A stretch of 64,000 nt of DNA, taken from NCBI RefSeq assembly GCF_028858515.1, contig NZ_JAPJZJ010000003.1, positions 495,001 to 559,000 on the forward strand. Reading direction: 5' to 3'. How positions within the stretch are numbered: the first letter of the stretch is position 1; every line of letters begins with the position of its first letter. Positions 56,694 through 64,000 of the stretch are shown here, piece after piece. The notes under the pieces are model-generated. The model saw only the letters and a program-made list of their open reading frames with translations, was not told the DNA's origin and did no database searches. Position numbers and translations under genes: made by a program. This stretch comes from Aurantiacibacter sp. D1-12 (lineage in GTDB: Bacteria; Pseudomonadota; Alphaproteobacteria; Sphingomonadales; Sphingomonadaceae).

Positions 56694-57308
56694 ATGAATA
56701 GTCTGACCAAACGCCTGGCCAAGGGAACGCTTGCAACCGTCGCCGCTGGTGCGATGGCAGTTTCCGCGGCTGCTCCCGCCAGCGCGCAGGACCGCTATCG
56801 TGACCGCGATGATGACGGCATTTCTGCCGGTGAAGTTATCGCCGGTGCTGTGATCCTGGGTGGACTGGCAGCGATCTTGTCGAGTCGTGACGATGACCGC
56901 TACGACCACCGCGATCGCCGCTATCGTGATCGTCACTACCGCAATGACCGTTATCGTGATCGTCGCTATCGCGACCGTGATTATCGTGACCGCCACTATC
57001 GCGATGACTATCGCCGCGGCGAGAACCGTGCACGCCGCGCTGTAGAGGCCTGTGTCCGTGCTGCCGAGCGTCGCGCCCAGCGTTGGACTGGCTCGCGTGC
57101 CGAGGTTTACGAGATCCGCGATATTGATCGTGAACGTCGCGGCTTCGAAGTCAAAGGCCGTATCGCGGTTCAGGAATATCGCGGCGGACGTTATCGTGAC
57201 TACCGTCGCGGCTACCGCAACGATGGTTGGGATACTGGCCGCTTTGAATGCCAGTTCCGTCGTGGACGGGTGGTTGACGTTGATTTCCGAGGCATCCGTG
57301 GCCTCTAA
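56694..57308 (+). CDS. secreted Arg/Asp/Tyr-repeat protein, first of a tandem pair
   Basis: A 204-residue protein: signal peptide (KGTLATVAAGAMAVSAAAPA, then SAQ), a Gly/Ala-rich hydrophobic segment SAGEVIAGAVILGGLAAILS (residues about 43-62), then about 40 residues of RYRDR/HYRND/DYRDR repeats (about 64-108), and a C-terminal region with ACVRAAERRAQRWTGSRAEV and GRFECQFRRGRVVDVDFRGI. The repeat is strongly charged. The layout recurs in the next gene. Function unknown; a periplasmic or membrane-associated role is inferred. Confidence 0.75.
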   Translation: MNSLTKRLAKGTLATVAAGAMAVSAAAPASAQDRYRDRDDDGISAGEVIAGAVILGGLAAILSSRDDDRYDHRDRRYRDRHYRNDRYRDRRYRDRDYRDRHYRDDYRRGENRARRAVEACVRAAERRAQRWTGSRAEVYEIRDIDRERRGFEVKGRIAVQEYRGGRYRDYRRGYRNDGWDTGRFECQFRRGRVVDVDFRGIRGL

Positions 57309-57399
57309 GACCGGATAGCCCCAGACGATAGGCGGTTCAGGTTGGTTTCAGCCTGGGCCGCCTAGTCATATTCGCAATACCAGCAGGGGATTGGTTCAA

Positions 57400-58173
57400 A
57401 TGACCTTGAAAACTTCCAAATTCGCATCTGCGGCGGCGATGGCAGCCGCGCTCTCGCTTGGCGCAACGCCCGCTGCGGCAGTGGAGTTGCCAGGCATCGG
57501 CAGCGGCCCGGCAATCGCTCACAATGGCGAAGCTGCAGAGCAGAATCACCACCACCGCTGGCGTCGCCACCACCGCCATCGCAACCGTGTTGATGCGGGC
57601 GACGTCGTTGCGGGCGTGCTTGTGCTCGGCACTATCGCAGCCATCGCAGGTGTCTTCGATGGCGACAATGACCGCCGCGAGCGTCGCCGTGATGATCGCG
57701 ACTACCGTGAGCGCGACAATCGCAACTATGAGGATCGCCGTGATCGCTACGACAGCAATGGTGTCGAGCGCGCGGCTGACATGTGTGTCGAGCAGATCGA
57801 ACGCGGCCAGGACCGTGTCAGCGACGTAACGCAGGCTGCGCGCCGTAGCGATGGCTGGCATGTGGCCGGAACGCTGGAAGGCGGATCGGGGTGGACATGC
57901 TGGATCGATAATGAAGGCCGCATCCGCAGTGTCGATTTCGGTGCGGTTGGGTACCCGGGCGAATATGATGCCTCTACGCCTTCCTCAGGGGGGGATCAAT
58001 GGAGTGATCAGGACTATGCCCGCGCACGGGCAACCACGGTGACGCCGGGGCAGGGCAGCTATTCCTATCGCTCTGCAGAGGCCCCGCAGGCTGAAGGACC
58101 GCAACCGGACTATCCGGGCGGGCCGTTGCCGGGTGAAGAGGGCTATGGCGAAGTCGACGCTGACCTTCGCTGA
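57400..58173 (+). CDS. secreted Arg/Asp-rich protein, second of a tandem pair
   Basis: A 257-residue protein with signal peptide (KFASAAAMAAALSLGATPAA). A His-rich stretch (NHHHRWRRHHRHRNR) precedes a hydrophobic DAGDVVAGVLVLGTIAAIAG segment like that of the upstream protein, then RRDDRDYRERDNRNYEDRRD. The C-terminal DMCVEQIERGQDRVSDVTQA and GWTCWIDNEGRIRSVDFG parallels the ACVRAAE and FECQFRRGRVVDVDF regions upstream. A Pro/Gly-rich tail is extra. The pair probably arose by duplication; the two genes have similar AT at wobble positions. Function unknown. Confidence 0.75.
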   Translation: MTLKTSKFASAAAMAAALSLGATPAAAVELPGIGSGPAIAHNGEAAEQNHHHRWRRHHRHRNRVDAGDVVAGVLVLGTIAAIAGVFDGDNDRRERRRDDRDYRERDNRNYEDRRDRYDSNGVERAADMCVEQIERGQDRVSDVTQAARRSDGWHVAGTLEGGSGWTCWIDNEGRIRSVDFGAVGYPGEYDASTPSSGGDQWSDQDYARARATTVTPGQGSYSYRSAEAPQAEGPQPDYPGGPLPGEEGYGEVDADLR

Positions 58174-58182
58174 ACGCTTGGC

Positions 58183-58815
58183 TCAGGCTTCGCGCGAATA
58201 GGCGGGAAGTTCGATAGACCAGATCATCGCCGCGCCGCGTAGGGTAAAGCCTGCCGCCGCGGCCACTGTCATTGCGACGGGTTGTTGCACACCGAGCAGG
58301 ATCATGATTGCGCAGGATCCGGCAGTGAGAGCTGCGGCTGTAACGTAAAGCTCCGGCCGCATGATGATGCTCGGCACGCCGGCGATCACATCGCGGATGA
58401 TTCCGCCCACGCATCCGGTGATGACGCCCAGCACAACCGCCGCTAGCGGTGCGACATCAAACGCGAGCGCCTTTGCCGTACCGAGCGCACAGAACAGCGC
58501 GAGACCCAACGCATCGGCCCATTCGAGCCAGCGCCCCTCCCACCATTTGCGCGGGATAAACCAGGCGACTAGCGAAGCGCCAAGAACAACGGGCAGCACC
58601 CAGAAATCGCGTATCCAGAAGGCTGGCACGCCCAGCAAAGCATCGCGCACCGATCCGCCGCCAACCCCGGTCAGAAGCGCGAAGAAGGCGCAGGTCACAA
58701 ACGTCTGGTTGAGCCGTGCGGCGAGCAGAGCGCCGGACAACGCAAACACCGCAGTCCCGCCAAGATCGAGGATTGGCGGCAGAACCGGAGTTATGACCTC
58801 AACCGTCGTGGTCAT
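58183..58815 (-). CDS. TRIC-type cation channel family protein (UPF0126/YicG-like)
   Basis: A 210-residue seven-helix membrane protein with two GxxxRD repeats, GVGGGSVRDALLGVPAFWIR and GCVGGIIRDVIAGVPSIIM, the signature of bacterial TRIC channels, which assemble as trimers and conduct K+ or Na+. The start at 58815 overlaps the PepSY gene stop (ATGA), favouring it over longer frames, so the two proteins are translationally coupled. Confidence 0.9.
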   Translation of the reverse strand: MTTTVEVITPVLPPILDLGGTAVFALSGALLAARLNQTFVTCAFFALLTGVGGGSVRDALLGVPAFWIRDFWVLPVVLGASLVAWFIPRKWWEGRWLEWADALGLALFCALGTAKALAFDVAPLAAVVLGVITGCVGGIIRDVIAGVPSIIMRPELYVTAAALTAGSCAIMILLGVQQPVAMTVAAAAGFTLRGAAMIWSIELPAYSREA

Positions 58816-59525
58816 GATGGCGCTTTGACCCGCGCCTTGCGCCGGCGAAACATCAGCACGCAGCCGAGCAGCGAACCCAGGACCCCAAGCACAGCGAAGG
58901 ACACCAGCATGAAATAGTTGAACGGGCTTTGCTGATCGAGCTCGCGCGTTTGCAGGTCCATAATGTGCAGGCCCCACATGAAGTCGAACACGCGCCACCA
59001 GCGCGTGCGTACAGCTGCAACCTCGGCAGTCTGGGCATTCACGTAGATATGCGTGCCGTCCTCCAGCGCGACCTGCCAGCTGGGGATCGGGCGGCGGAAA
59101 TCGAAGGGCGCCTCGTCAGCGGCGAAGAATTCTGCGCCGACCGCATCTTCGCCGCCCACGATGTCACGCGCAACGATGGCAAGAGCCTGTTCGCGCTCGA
59201 CAGGTTCCATCTCTTCGCCCGTTTCCAGCGAATAGCGGCGCTGCGATCCGTCATTCATTGTCAGGATGGCAATCGGTTCGCCGTGCGCCATGCGCTGCGT
59301 AATCGACATCACGCCCTCTTCCGGACCGACACGTGGGTATTCCGCCATGCCCGTCAGCGGCTCTGAAGCCTGCGGTACCCGCAAGTGGCTCCCGCGCACT
59401 TCCTCGATAGGGGTGATGACCATGACCAGTCCGGTGACGGTCCACATGAGAACGGGGAAGCCCACCAGCCAGCCAAGCCAGATGTGCCATTTCGCGAAGA
59501 GTCGCATGAACTTCTGTTGTGCCAT
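58812..59525 (-). CDS. PepSY-associated membrane protein
   Basis: A 237-residue protein with an N-terminal membrane helix (KWHIWLGWLVGFPVLMWTVT, then GLVMV), a periplasmic PepSY-like region (DIVGGEDAVGAEFFAADEAP and VALEDGTHIYVNAQTAEVAA) and a C-terminal membrane helix (FNYFMLVSFAVLGVLGSLLG) with a basic tail (RRRKARVK). The WHIWLGW and WGLHIMDL segments are common to PepSY-associated proteins linked to iron uptake in many bacteria; no siderophore gene is nearby here. Confidence 0.82.
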   Translation of the reverse strand: MAQQKFMRLFAKWHIWLGWLVGFPVLMWTVTGLVMVITPIEEVRGSHLRVPQASEPLTGMAEYPRVGPEEGVMSITQRMAHGEPIAILTMNDGSQRRYSLETGEEMEPVEREQALAIVARDIVGGEDAVGAEFFAADEAPFDFRRPIPSWQVALEDGTHIYVNAQTAEVAAVRTRWWRVFDFMWGLHIMDLQTRELDQQSPFNYFMLVSFAVLGVLGSLLGCVLMFRRRKARVKAPS

Positions 59526-59557
59526 ACCGCCGTGCTAACGCGGCTTGCTGTCTGCGC

Positions 59558-59977
59558 CTAGTCTTTGGCGAACAATTTCGACTGATCGGCAAAGGCCTTC
59601 ATCTCGATGGCATTGCCACTGGGATCGCGGAAGAACATGGTCGCCTGCTCGCCCGGCTCGCCTTTGAAACGGATATAGGGTTCGATGTCGAAGGTCACGC
59701 CCTTGGTTTTGAGGCGTTCGGCCAGTTCTTCCCACTCCGCCATGCCGAGTACGACGCCGAAATGCGGCACCGGGACGTTGTGCCCGTCCACCGGATTGCT
59801 GGCGGCATCACCCGCCCCCGGCGACAGGTGGGTGACGATCTGGTGGCCGTAGAAGTCGAAGTCGATCCAGTGATCTGAGGAACGCCCCTCTGCACAACCT
59901 ATCACATCACCCCAGAATTGCCGCGCAGCCGCGAGGTCATGCACGGGAAATGCGAGATGAAAGGGTGAGAGGGCCAT
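59558..59977 (-). CDS. VOC-family (glyoxalase-like) protein
   Basis: A 139-residue single VOC module pair: [20 protein letters not shown], then a [11 protein letters not shown] strand, [20 protein letters not shown] and [20 protein letters not shown]. His in FHLAFPV, His in VPHFGVV and Glu in NAIEMK could bind a divalent metal. These proteins include dioxygenases and glyoxalases; specificity cannot be read. Confidence 0.87.
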   Translation of the reverse strand: MALSPFHLAFPVHDLAAARQFWGDVIGCAEGRSSDHWIDFDFYGHQIVTHLSPGAGDAASNPVDGHNVPVPHFGVVLGMAEWEELAERLKTKGVTFDIEPYIRFKGEPGEQATMFFRDPSGNAIEMKAFADQSKLFAKD

Positions 59978-59982
59978 GCCGG

Positions 59983-61335
59983 TTATTCCTTGATTGCCGG
60001 CACCTCTTGCCCGCCCTGATGCAGGACAAGGCCTGTTACCGTGCCATCATCATCGCGGGTGAAGTGCAGCTCTGCTGCGACAACCTCAAGGTAGAACACA
60101 TCGTCTCCCGCAGCATAGACGGGAAATGCGCCTTGGCCCGTCGCTTGTGTCATCAGAGTCTCTCCCTCGCGGAAGATTGCGATCTTGAAGTCCGCGGTGA
60201 TGGCGAATGTGCCGACATATTCGTCGAGCGTTTCGGTTGGCAATTGCAACCGGGCGCGTTCGCCGGGCAAGGAAACCTCTTCGCCGCGGGCATGCGCGAC
60301 GAGATCGCGTGCGATGTTGTTCGCTGCGCCGCCATTCTGGTTGGCAAGGACCACAACGGTGATGTCGCGCGAGGTATCGTGGCCAAGCCATGCGTTGAAC
60401 CCTTCGATGCCTCCACCGTGCCACACAAGCCGGCCGTTGTTGTCGTCGATCATCACGCCAAGCGCGTAGTTGCCAAGACCTGGCGTAGTCATCAGTTCCA
60501 CGCTCTCGGCTTCAAGCACCTCGCCGGCGAAGAGCGCCTGCTGCCAGCGAAGCAGGTCGTGTGTCGTCGAGTAGAGTGCCCCTGCGCCCTGCGGAATGTC
60601 CATATTGACGTAATCGGCGGGCCTAGGCCCTTCGCCGCCCGGGAAATATCCGGTGGCGCGGTGCGGGACTACGGCAGCATTGTTGTCCACGCCGGTAGAG
60701 TCCATGCCAAGCGGGTCGAAAATATTGGTCTGCACGAATTCAGCGTAGGACAAGCCGGACACATCTTCGACGATTTCGGTCAGGATCAGATAGTTCGAAT
60801 TGGAATAGCTCCACCGTTCGCCAGGCTCGAACTCCAGTGGGAGATCGGAAAAGGTCGCGATTAGCTCGTCAGGCGATGTCGGGAGGAATTTCATCGTCGC
60901 AAACCCGTCAAGCGAGGTGACGTTGGGAATCCCTGAAGTGTGCTGCAGCAGTTGGCGAACGGTGATCGCTTCCCAAGATTCGGGCGCTTCGGGCCAATAA
61001 GTCGCTACCGGTGCCTCGATATCGACCATGCCACGTTCCTGCAGCATCAGGATGCTGGCGGCAGTGAATTGTTTGGTGACGGATCCTATGCGGAACCGCG
61101 TATTCGGACTGTTGGGGATCTGCCAATCGTAGTTGGCCATGCCCTGGCTGTTCTCGAACACGATATCACCGTCCACGGCGACGAGAACATTGCCGATGAA
61201 TGCTCCGGTGTCGGCCTCTGCCGCGACGATCTGTTCCATGCGATCGACATCTTGCGACAGCGCGGGGGCCGAGGAGATGGTGATCGAAACAAGCGCGGCG
61301 GCAGTCAGCGGCAAACTACGGGACATAAACGACAT
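59983..61335 (-). CDS. secreted serine hydrolase, beta-lactamase/PBP4 fold
   Basis: A 450-residue exported protein. The start at 61335 has GGAGAG 7 bases upstream and gives signal peptide [20 protein letters not shown], then SSAPALS. The nucleophile motif is [20 protein letters not shown] (SVTK), the YxN is [20 protein letters not shown] and the third motif is [16 protein letters not shown]. The C-terminal 100 residues are an extra beta-rich domain ([20 protein letters not shown]) common to this group. Likely an esterase or D-peptidase. Confidence 0.88.
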   Translation of the reverse strand: MSFMSRSLPLTAAALVSITISSAPALSQDVDRMEQIVAAEADTGAFIGNVLVAVDGDIVFENSQGMANYDWQIPNSPNTRFRIGSVTKQFTAASILMLQERGMVDIEAPVATYWPEAPESWEAITVRQLLQHTSGIPNVTSLDGFATMKFLPTSPDELIATFSDLPLEFEPGERWSYSNSNYLILTEIVEDVSGLSYAEFVQTNIFDPLGMDSTGVDNNAAVVPHRATGYFPGGEGPRPADYVNMDIPQGAGALYSTTHDLLRWQQALFAGEVLEAESVELMTTPGLGNYALGVMIDDNNGRLVWHGGGIEGFNAWLGHDTSRDITVVVLANQNGGAANNIARDLVAHARGEEVSLPGERARLQLPTETLDEYVGTFAITADFKIAIFREGETLMTQATGQGAFPVYAAGDDVFYLEVVAAELHFTRDDDGTVTGLVLHQGGQEVPAIKE

Positions 61336-61424
61336 TCTTGCTCTCCGAACAGGTGTATCACTACAATAATACACTATAGCCTGCAATTGCAACCATCTTT
61401 CAATCGGGCCCGCCTACAGCGATG

Positions 61425-62243
61425 TTAGCGCTGTGGAATCCGGTGCAGGCCTAAGGCAAGGCCAAAACCGATAATCGGTGCTGTCCCGTAACCGATCAAC
61501 GGTGTGGGGTAGTGGTTCATCGCGGCGATTACCGTGAAACCGAAAAGCGCGCCGGCGAGGCCGAAGCGCTTGTCGCGCGCGAAAGGGATGGCGAACAGCA
61601 GGAGCGCAAAGCTGGTAAGTAGTGTTGCCAACAAGAGGATCGCAAGCACCGGGCTTTGCTCAGCGGCATCGACAAATACACGCTCGACGAATGGCTGGGG
61701 TGGCAGCTCCCCGATCAGTGCCATTCGGATCGACGCGACGAAGCCTATGATCGCTGTCGCCGCCACTTTCCAATCGCGTGTGACATGATGGATGCCGATA
61801 GCTGCGAAAGTGAGGGCGAAGCCGGCGGCGGCGTCAGGTTGCAGATAGGCCGCGCCTATTCCCGCAAGCAGCATTGGGGCGGCCATAACGCGATTTCGTG
61901 CAGCGAGCACGACCAACGGTGGCACGGCAATCATCCCAGTATGGAGATTAAGCGGGCCCAACGGAAACCAGCGCATGATCTTCTGTCCGCCAAGCCCTTC
62001 AACCGCTGGGCCAACGGCTATCGCAGCAAGCATGATGAGAATAAGCGCGGCAAGGAGGATGTGTCGACTAAGCGCGGTATGCGGTCCGCGCCCGAACGCG
62101 ATCCAAAGGCTGACGAGCGCCAGCGCGGCAAGATTGGTCAGCGGATAGTGCGACGGAGCACCGCTCGTAGCCATCCATGCAGCGCCCACCATGACCGGGA
62201 TCGCGAGCGCCGCAATGGCGGGCAGGCGATCCCGTAATGTCAT
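61425..62243 (-). CDS. multipass membrane protein downstream of lpdA
   Basis: A 272-residue protein with about eight hydrophobic helices and few charged loops (LTNLAALALVSLWIAFGRGP; GLGGQKIMRWFPLGPLNLHT; AATAIIGFVASIRMALIGEL; TPLIGYGTAPIIGFGLALGL). I do not recognise a family. It begins 15 bp after the lpdA stop on the same strand, so it is probably in the odhB-lpdA transcript. Transport is possible but unsupported. Confidence 0.7.
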   Translation of the reverse strand: MTLRDRLPAIAALAIPVMVGAAWMATSGAPSHYPLTNLAALALVSLWIAFGRGPHTALSRHILLAALILIMLAAIAVGPAVEGLGGQKIMRWFPLGPLNLHTGMIAVPPLVVLAARNRVMAAPMLLAGIGAAYLQPDAAAGFALTFAAIGIHHVTRDWKVAATAIIGFVASIRMALIGELPPQPFVERVFVDAAEQSPVLAILLLATLLTSFALLLFAIPFARDKRFGLAGALFGFTVIAAMNHYPTPLIGYGTAPIIGFGLALGLHRIPQR

Positions 62244-62258
62244 GTCAGCTGCGCCCCA

Positions 62259-63671
62259 TCAGATATGGATTGGCTTGCCCTGCACGCCCATCGCAGCCTC
62301 TTTCAGAGCTTCCGAATGGGTCGGGTGGGCATGGCAGGTGTAGGCAATGTCTTCGCTAGTCGCGCCGAATTCCATGGCCAGCGCGGCTTCGGCGATCATT
62401 GTGCCTGCGACTGAGGCAATCGCCCAGACACCCAGAACGCGGTCGCTCTCTGCCTCGGCAATGATCTTCACAAAGCCATCGCCCTCGTGATTGGTCTTCG
62501 CGCGGCTGTTCGCCATCATCGGGAACTTGCTCGTCTTGATCGCCTTTTTGTCGCCGCCCATCTTCTCGATCGCCTGCTCTTCGGTCAGCCCGACACCGGC
62601 GATCTCGGGAAGGGTGTAGACGACGCTGGGGATCACATCGTGGTTCACGATGCCGGTCTCGCCAGCGATCCATTCGGCCACCGCAATGCCTTCATCCTCG
62701 GCCTTGTGCGCGAGCATGGGGCCGGGGACGACATCACCGATTGCGCGCACGCCATTGACGCTGGTCTTGAACTCGTGATCGACTTCGATCTGGCCGCGCT
62801 GGTTCACTTCCAGCCCGATATTCTCGAGGCCCAGCCCCTCTGTGTTCGGCTTGCGACCGATGGAAACGAGCACGCAATCGGCTTCGAGCGTTTCCGCATC
62901 GCCGCCCTTGGCCGGTTCCATCGTCAGCGTGGCCTTCTTGCCCTTCACGGTGCAGCCGGTGACCTTGGTACCGAGCTTGAATTCGATACCCTGCTTCTTG
63001 AAGATCTTGCGCGCTTCCTTGCGCACGTCGCCATCCATGCCGGGCAGGATTTCGTCGAGGAATTCCACGCACGTTACCTGCGCGCCAAGACGACGCCAGA
63101 CCGAGCCCAGCTCCAATCCGATGACACCGCCGCCGATCACAACCATGTGCTTGGGCACCTTGGGCAGTTCGAGCGCACCAGTGGAATCAACCACCACATG
63201 CTTGGAATTGTCGATCTCGATACCGGGTAGCGGCGTCACGCTGGAACCTGTGGCGATGACGATTTCCTTGGCAGACACCTTCTCACCGCCAACTTCAACC
63301 GTGTGCGCATCGACGAAAGTGGCGAGGCCCTTCTTCCAGTCCACCTTGTTCTTCTTGAACAGGAATTCGATACCCTTGGTGAGCCCGCCCACGGCATCGA
63401 GCCGCTGTTCATGCATCTTGAGCAGGTTGAGTTTGGGGCTAACGTTGATACCCATGCTTTCCATCGCGCCATTGGCAGCCGCATCGAAATATTCGGACGC
63501 GTGCAGCATCGCCTTGGAGGGGATGCAGCCGACATTGAGGCAGGTGCCCCCAAGCGTTTCACGCGCCTCGGCGCAAGCGGTTTTCAGTCCCAGCTGCGCC
63601 GCACGGATCGCGGCAACATAGCCACCCGGGCCAGCACCAATAACAAGGATGTCGTAATCGTATTCAGCCAT
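62259..63671 (-). CDS. lpdA: dihydrolipoyl dehydrogenase (E3)
   Basis: A 470-residue FAD enzyme reoxidising dihydrolipoamide of 2-oxo-acid dehydrogenase complexes. FAD site DILVIGAGPGGYVAAIRAAQ, redox disulfide GGTCLNVGCIPSKAMLHASE, NAD site HMVVIGGGVIGLELGSVWRR, interface and catalytic His-Glu pair TCHAHPTHSEALKEAAMGVQ. Its start overlaps the small upstream gene's stop (TAATG), placing it in the odhB operon, so it probably serves the 2-oxoglutarate dehydrogenase complex. Confidence 0.96.
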   Translation of the reverse strand: MAEYDYDILVIGAGPGGYVAAIRAAQLGLKTACAEARETLGGTCLNVGCIPSKAMLHASEYFDAAANGAMESMGINVSPKLNLLKMHEQRLDAVGGLTKGIEFLFKKNKVDWKKGLATFVDAHTVEVGGEKVSAKEIVIATGSSVTPLPGIEIDNSKHVVVDSTGALELPKVPKHMVVIGGGVIGLELGSVWRRLGAQVTCVEFLDEILPGMDGDVRKEARKIFKKQGIEFKLGTKVTGCTVKGKKATLTMEPAKGGDAETLEADCVLVSIGRKPNTEGLGLENIGLEVNQRGQIEVDHEFKTSVNGVRAIGDVVPGPMLAHKAEDEGIAVAEWIAGETGIVNHDVIPSVVYTLPEIAGVGLTEEQAIEKMGGDKKAIKTSKFPMMANSRAKTNHEGDGFVKIIAEAESDRVLGVWAIASVAGTMIAEAALAMEFGATSEDIAYTCHAHPTHSEALKEAAMGVQGKPIHI

Positions 63672-63916
63672 TATTTGCTCTCTCTACGGTCGTAAAGGTC
63701 GTAAAGGTCGTAAAAGCCGACCCACGATAAACCTTGCGAAACCTCAGAAGGTTCCGGGTATTTTTTTCTATATGCAGCTTTCTGACCTTGATCGAGTGAT
63801 CTATAAAAATCATTGAATTCAATTATATATTCTTCACCATATCCCATTCGCCACCCAATCGATCCGCGACCGATGTGGGGGTATTTAAGCCAAGGGGGGA
63901 GAAGCTGGTCAGGCAT
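63671..63916 (-). CDS. small protein in the odhB-lpdA operon
   Basis: An 81-residue protein, ATG at 63916, whose start overlaps the odhB stop by one base and whose stop overlaps lpdA by one base. It has DQLLPPWLKYPHIGRGSIGW, RMGYGEEYIIEFNDFYRSLD and YRKKYPEPSEVSQGLSWVGF. A Pro/Trp/Tyr-rich acidic protein of this type occurs in scattered proteobacteria, but I know no function. The tight overlaps suggest it is coupled to the dehydrogenase subunits. The upstream GTG in frame is not used. Confidence 0.7.
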   Translation of the reverse strand: MPDQLLPPWLKYPHIGRGSIGWRMGYGEEYIIEFNDFYRSLDQGQKAAYRKKYPEPSEVSQGLSWVGFYDLYDLYDRRESK

Positions 63917-64000
63917 CACAAATCAATCAGCATCCGCATGGGATCTTCGATTGCCTCTTTCATGATTTTCAGCGCGGTCACGGCTTCGCGGCCGTCGATA
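63916..64000 (-). CDS. odhB: dihydrolipoyl succinyltransferase (E2 of 2-oxoglutarate dehydrogenase), C-terminal end
   Basis: Only the last 27 residues are in the window: IDGREAVTALKIMKEAIEDP, then MRMLIDL. The DGREAV run just after the catalytic HR/D segment and the LLxDL ending are typical of the catalytic core of SucB/OdhB; acetyltransferase subunits are a close alternative. The gene continues beyond the window. Its stop overlaps the small gene by one base. Confidence 0.75.
   Translation of the reverse strand, partial: IDGREAVTALKIMKEAIEDPMRMLIDL

Noticed and set aside
56880-57020. CRISPR-like short direct repeats
   Set aside because: The repeats are codon-periodic and encode Arg/Asp/Tyr units of a secreted protein; there are no regular spacers or cas genes.

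Overview
The window looks like chromosomal DNA of a Sphingomonadales alphaproteobacterium, most likely Erythrobacteraceae. This rests on the alphaproteobacterial str-S10-spc-alpha ribosomal gene order, Ala/Glu-rich extensions on several ribosomal proteins, high GC, many secreted S9/M14/serine hydrolases, and an odhB-lpd operon. No rRNA, tRNA, CRISPR array, prophage or complete insertion sequence was found. The taxonomic call is inference from gene content.

Positions 1-11.5 kb carry housekeeping genes: the trhO tail with a GST, an ilvE/LuxR/DUF4199 unit, two lipoproteins, tlyA, tspO, ubiK, an S9 peptidase, recO, leuB and a GT2-GtrA glycosyltransferase. From 11.5 to 28.4 kb come a GIY-YIG gene boxed by perfect 28-bp inverted repeats, a protein-mannosyltransferase-like enzyme, metZ, a second S9 peptidase, apaG, an M14 peptidase, two LysR regulators, mtfA, a LysR-linked three-gene operon (tandem NTF2-like protein, MoaF-like lipoprotein, LigB-type dioxygenase), a GNAT, a secreted PPC-repeat protein and a membrane-anchored methyltransferase.

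Positions 28.4-32.1 kb form an accessory island in front of the ribosomal operon. It holds dispersed repeats, an unrecognised helical protein, and a two-gene overlapping unit encoding a Cys-cluster protein and a DUF6119/TIGR04141-like protein with a possible PD-(D/E)xK-type nuclease motif. The unit appears AT-richer than its flanks. This is the best candidate for a poorly described system, possibly anti-phage.

Positions 32.2-52.9 kb are a nearly unbroken translation supercluster: rpsL-rpsG-fusA-tuf, rpsJ to rplO, secY-adk, an extra secreted SRPBCC-like gene, then rpsM-rpsK-rpoA-rplQ ending at a clear intrinsic terminator. Three long palindromes sit in the rpsL-rpsG and tuf-rpsJ gaps. S12 carries Arg at residue 88, a substitution known to give streptomycin resistance in other bacteria. 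S5, L3 and S17 have long low-complexity extensions.

Positions 52.9-64 kb contain a beta-lactamase-fold hydrolase, a prolyl oligopeptidase, two tandem Arg/Asp/Tyr-rich secreted proteins, a TRIC-type channel overlapping a PepSY membrane protein, a VOC protein, a second serine hydrolase, and the end of the 2-oxoglutarate dehydrogenase operon (odhB tail, small protein, lpdA, then a membrane protein). All functions are inferred by reading motifs; no database search was possible.
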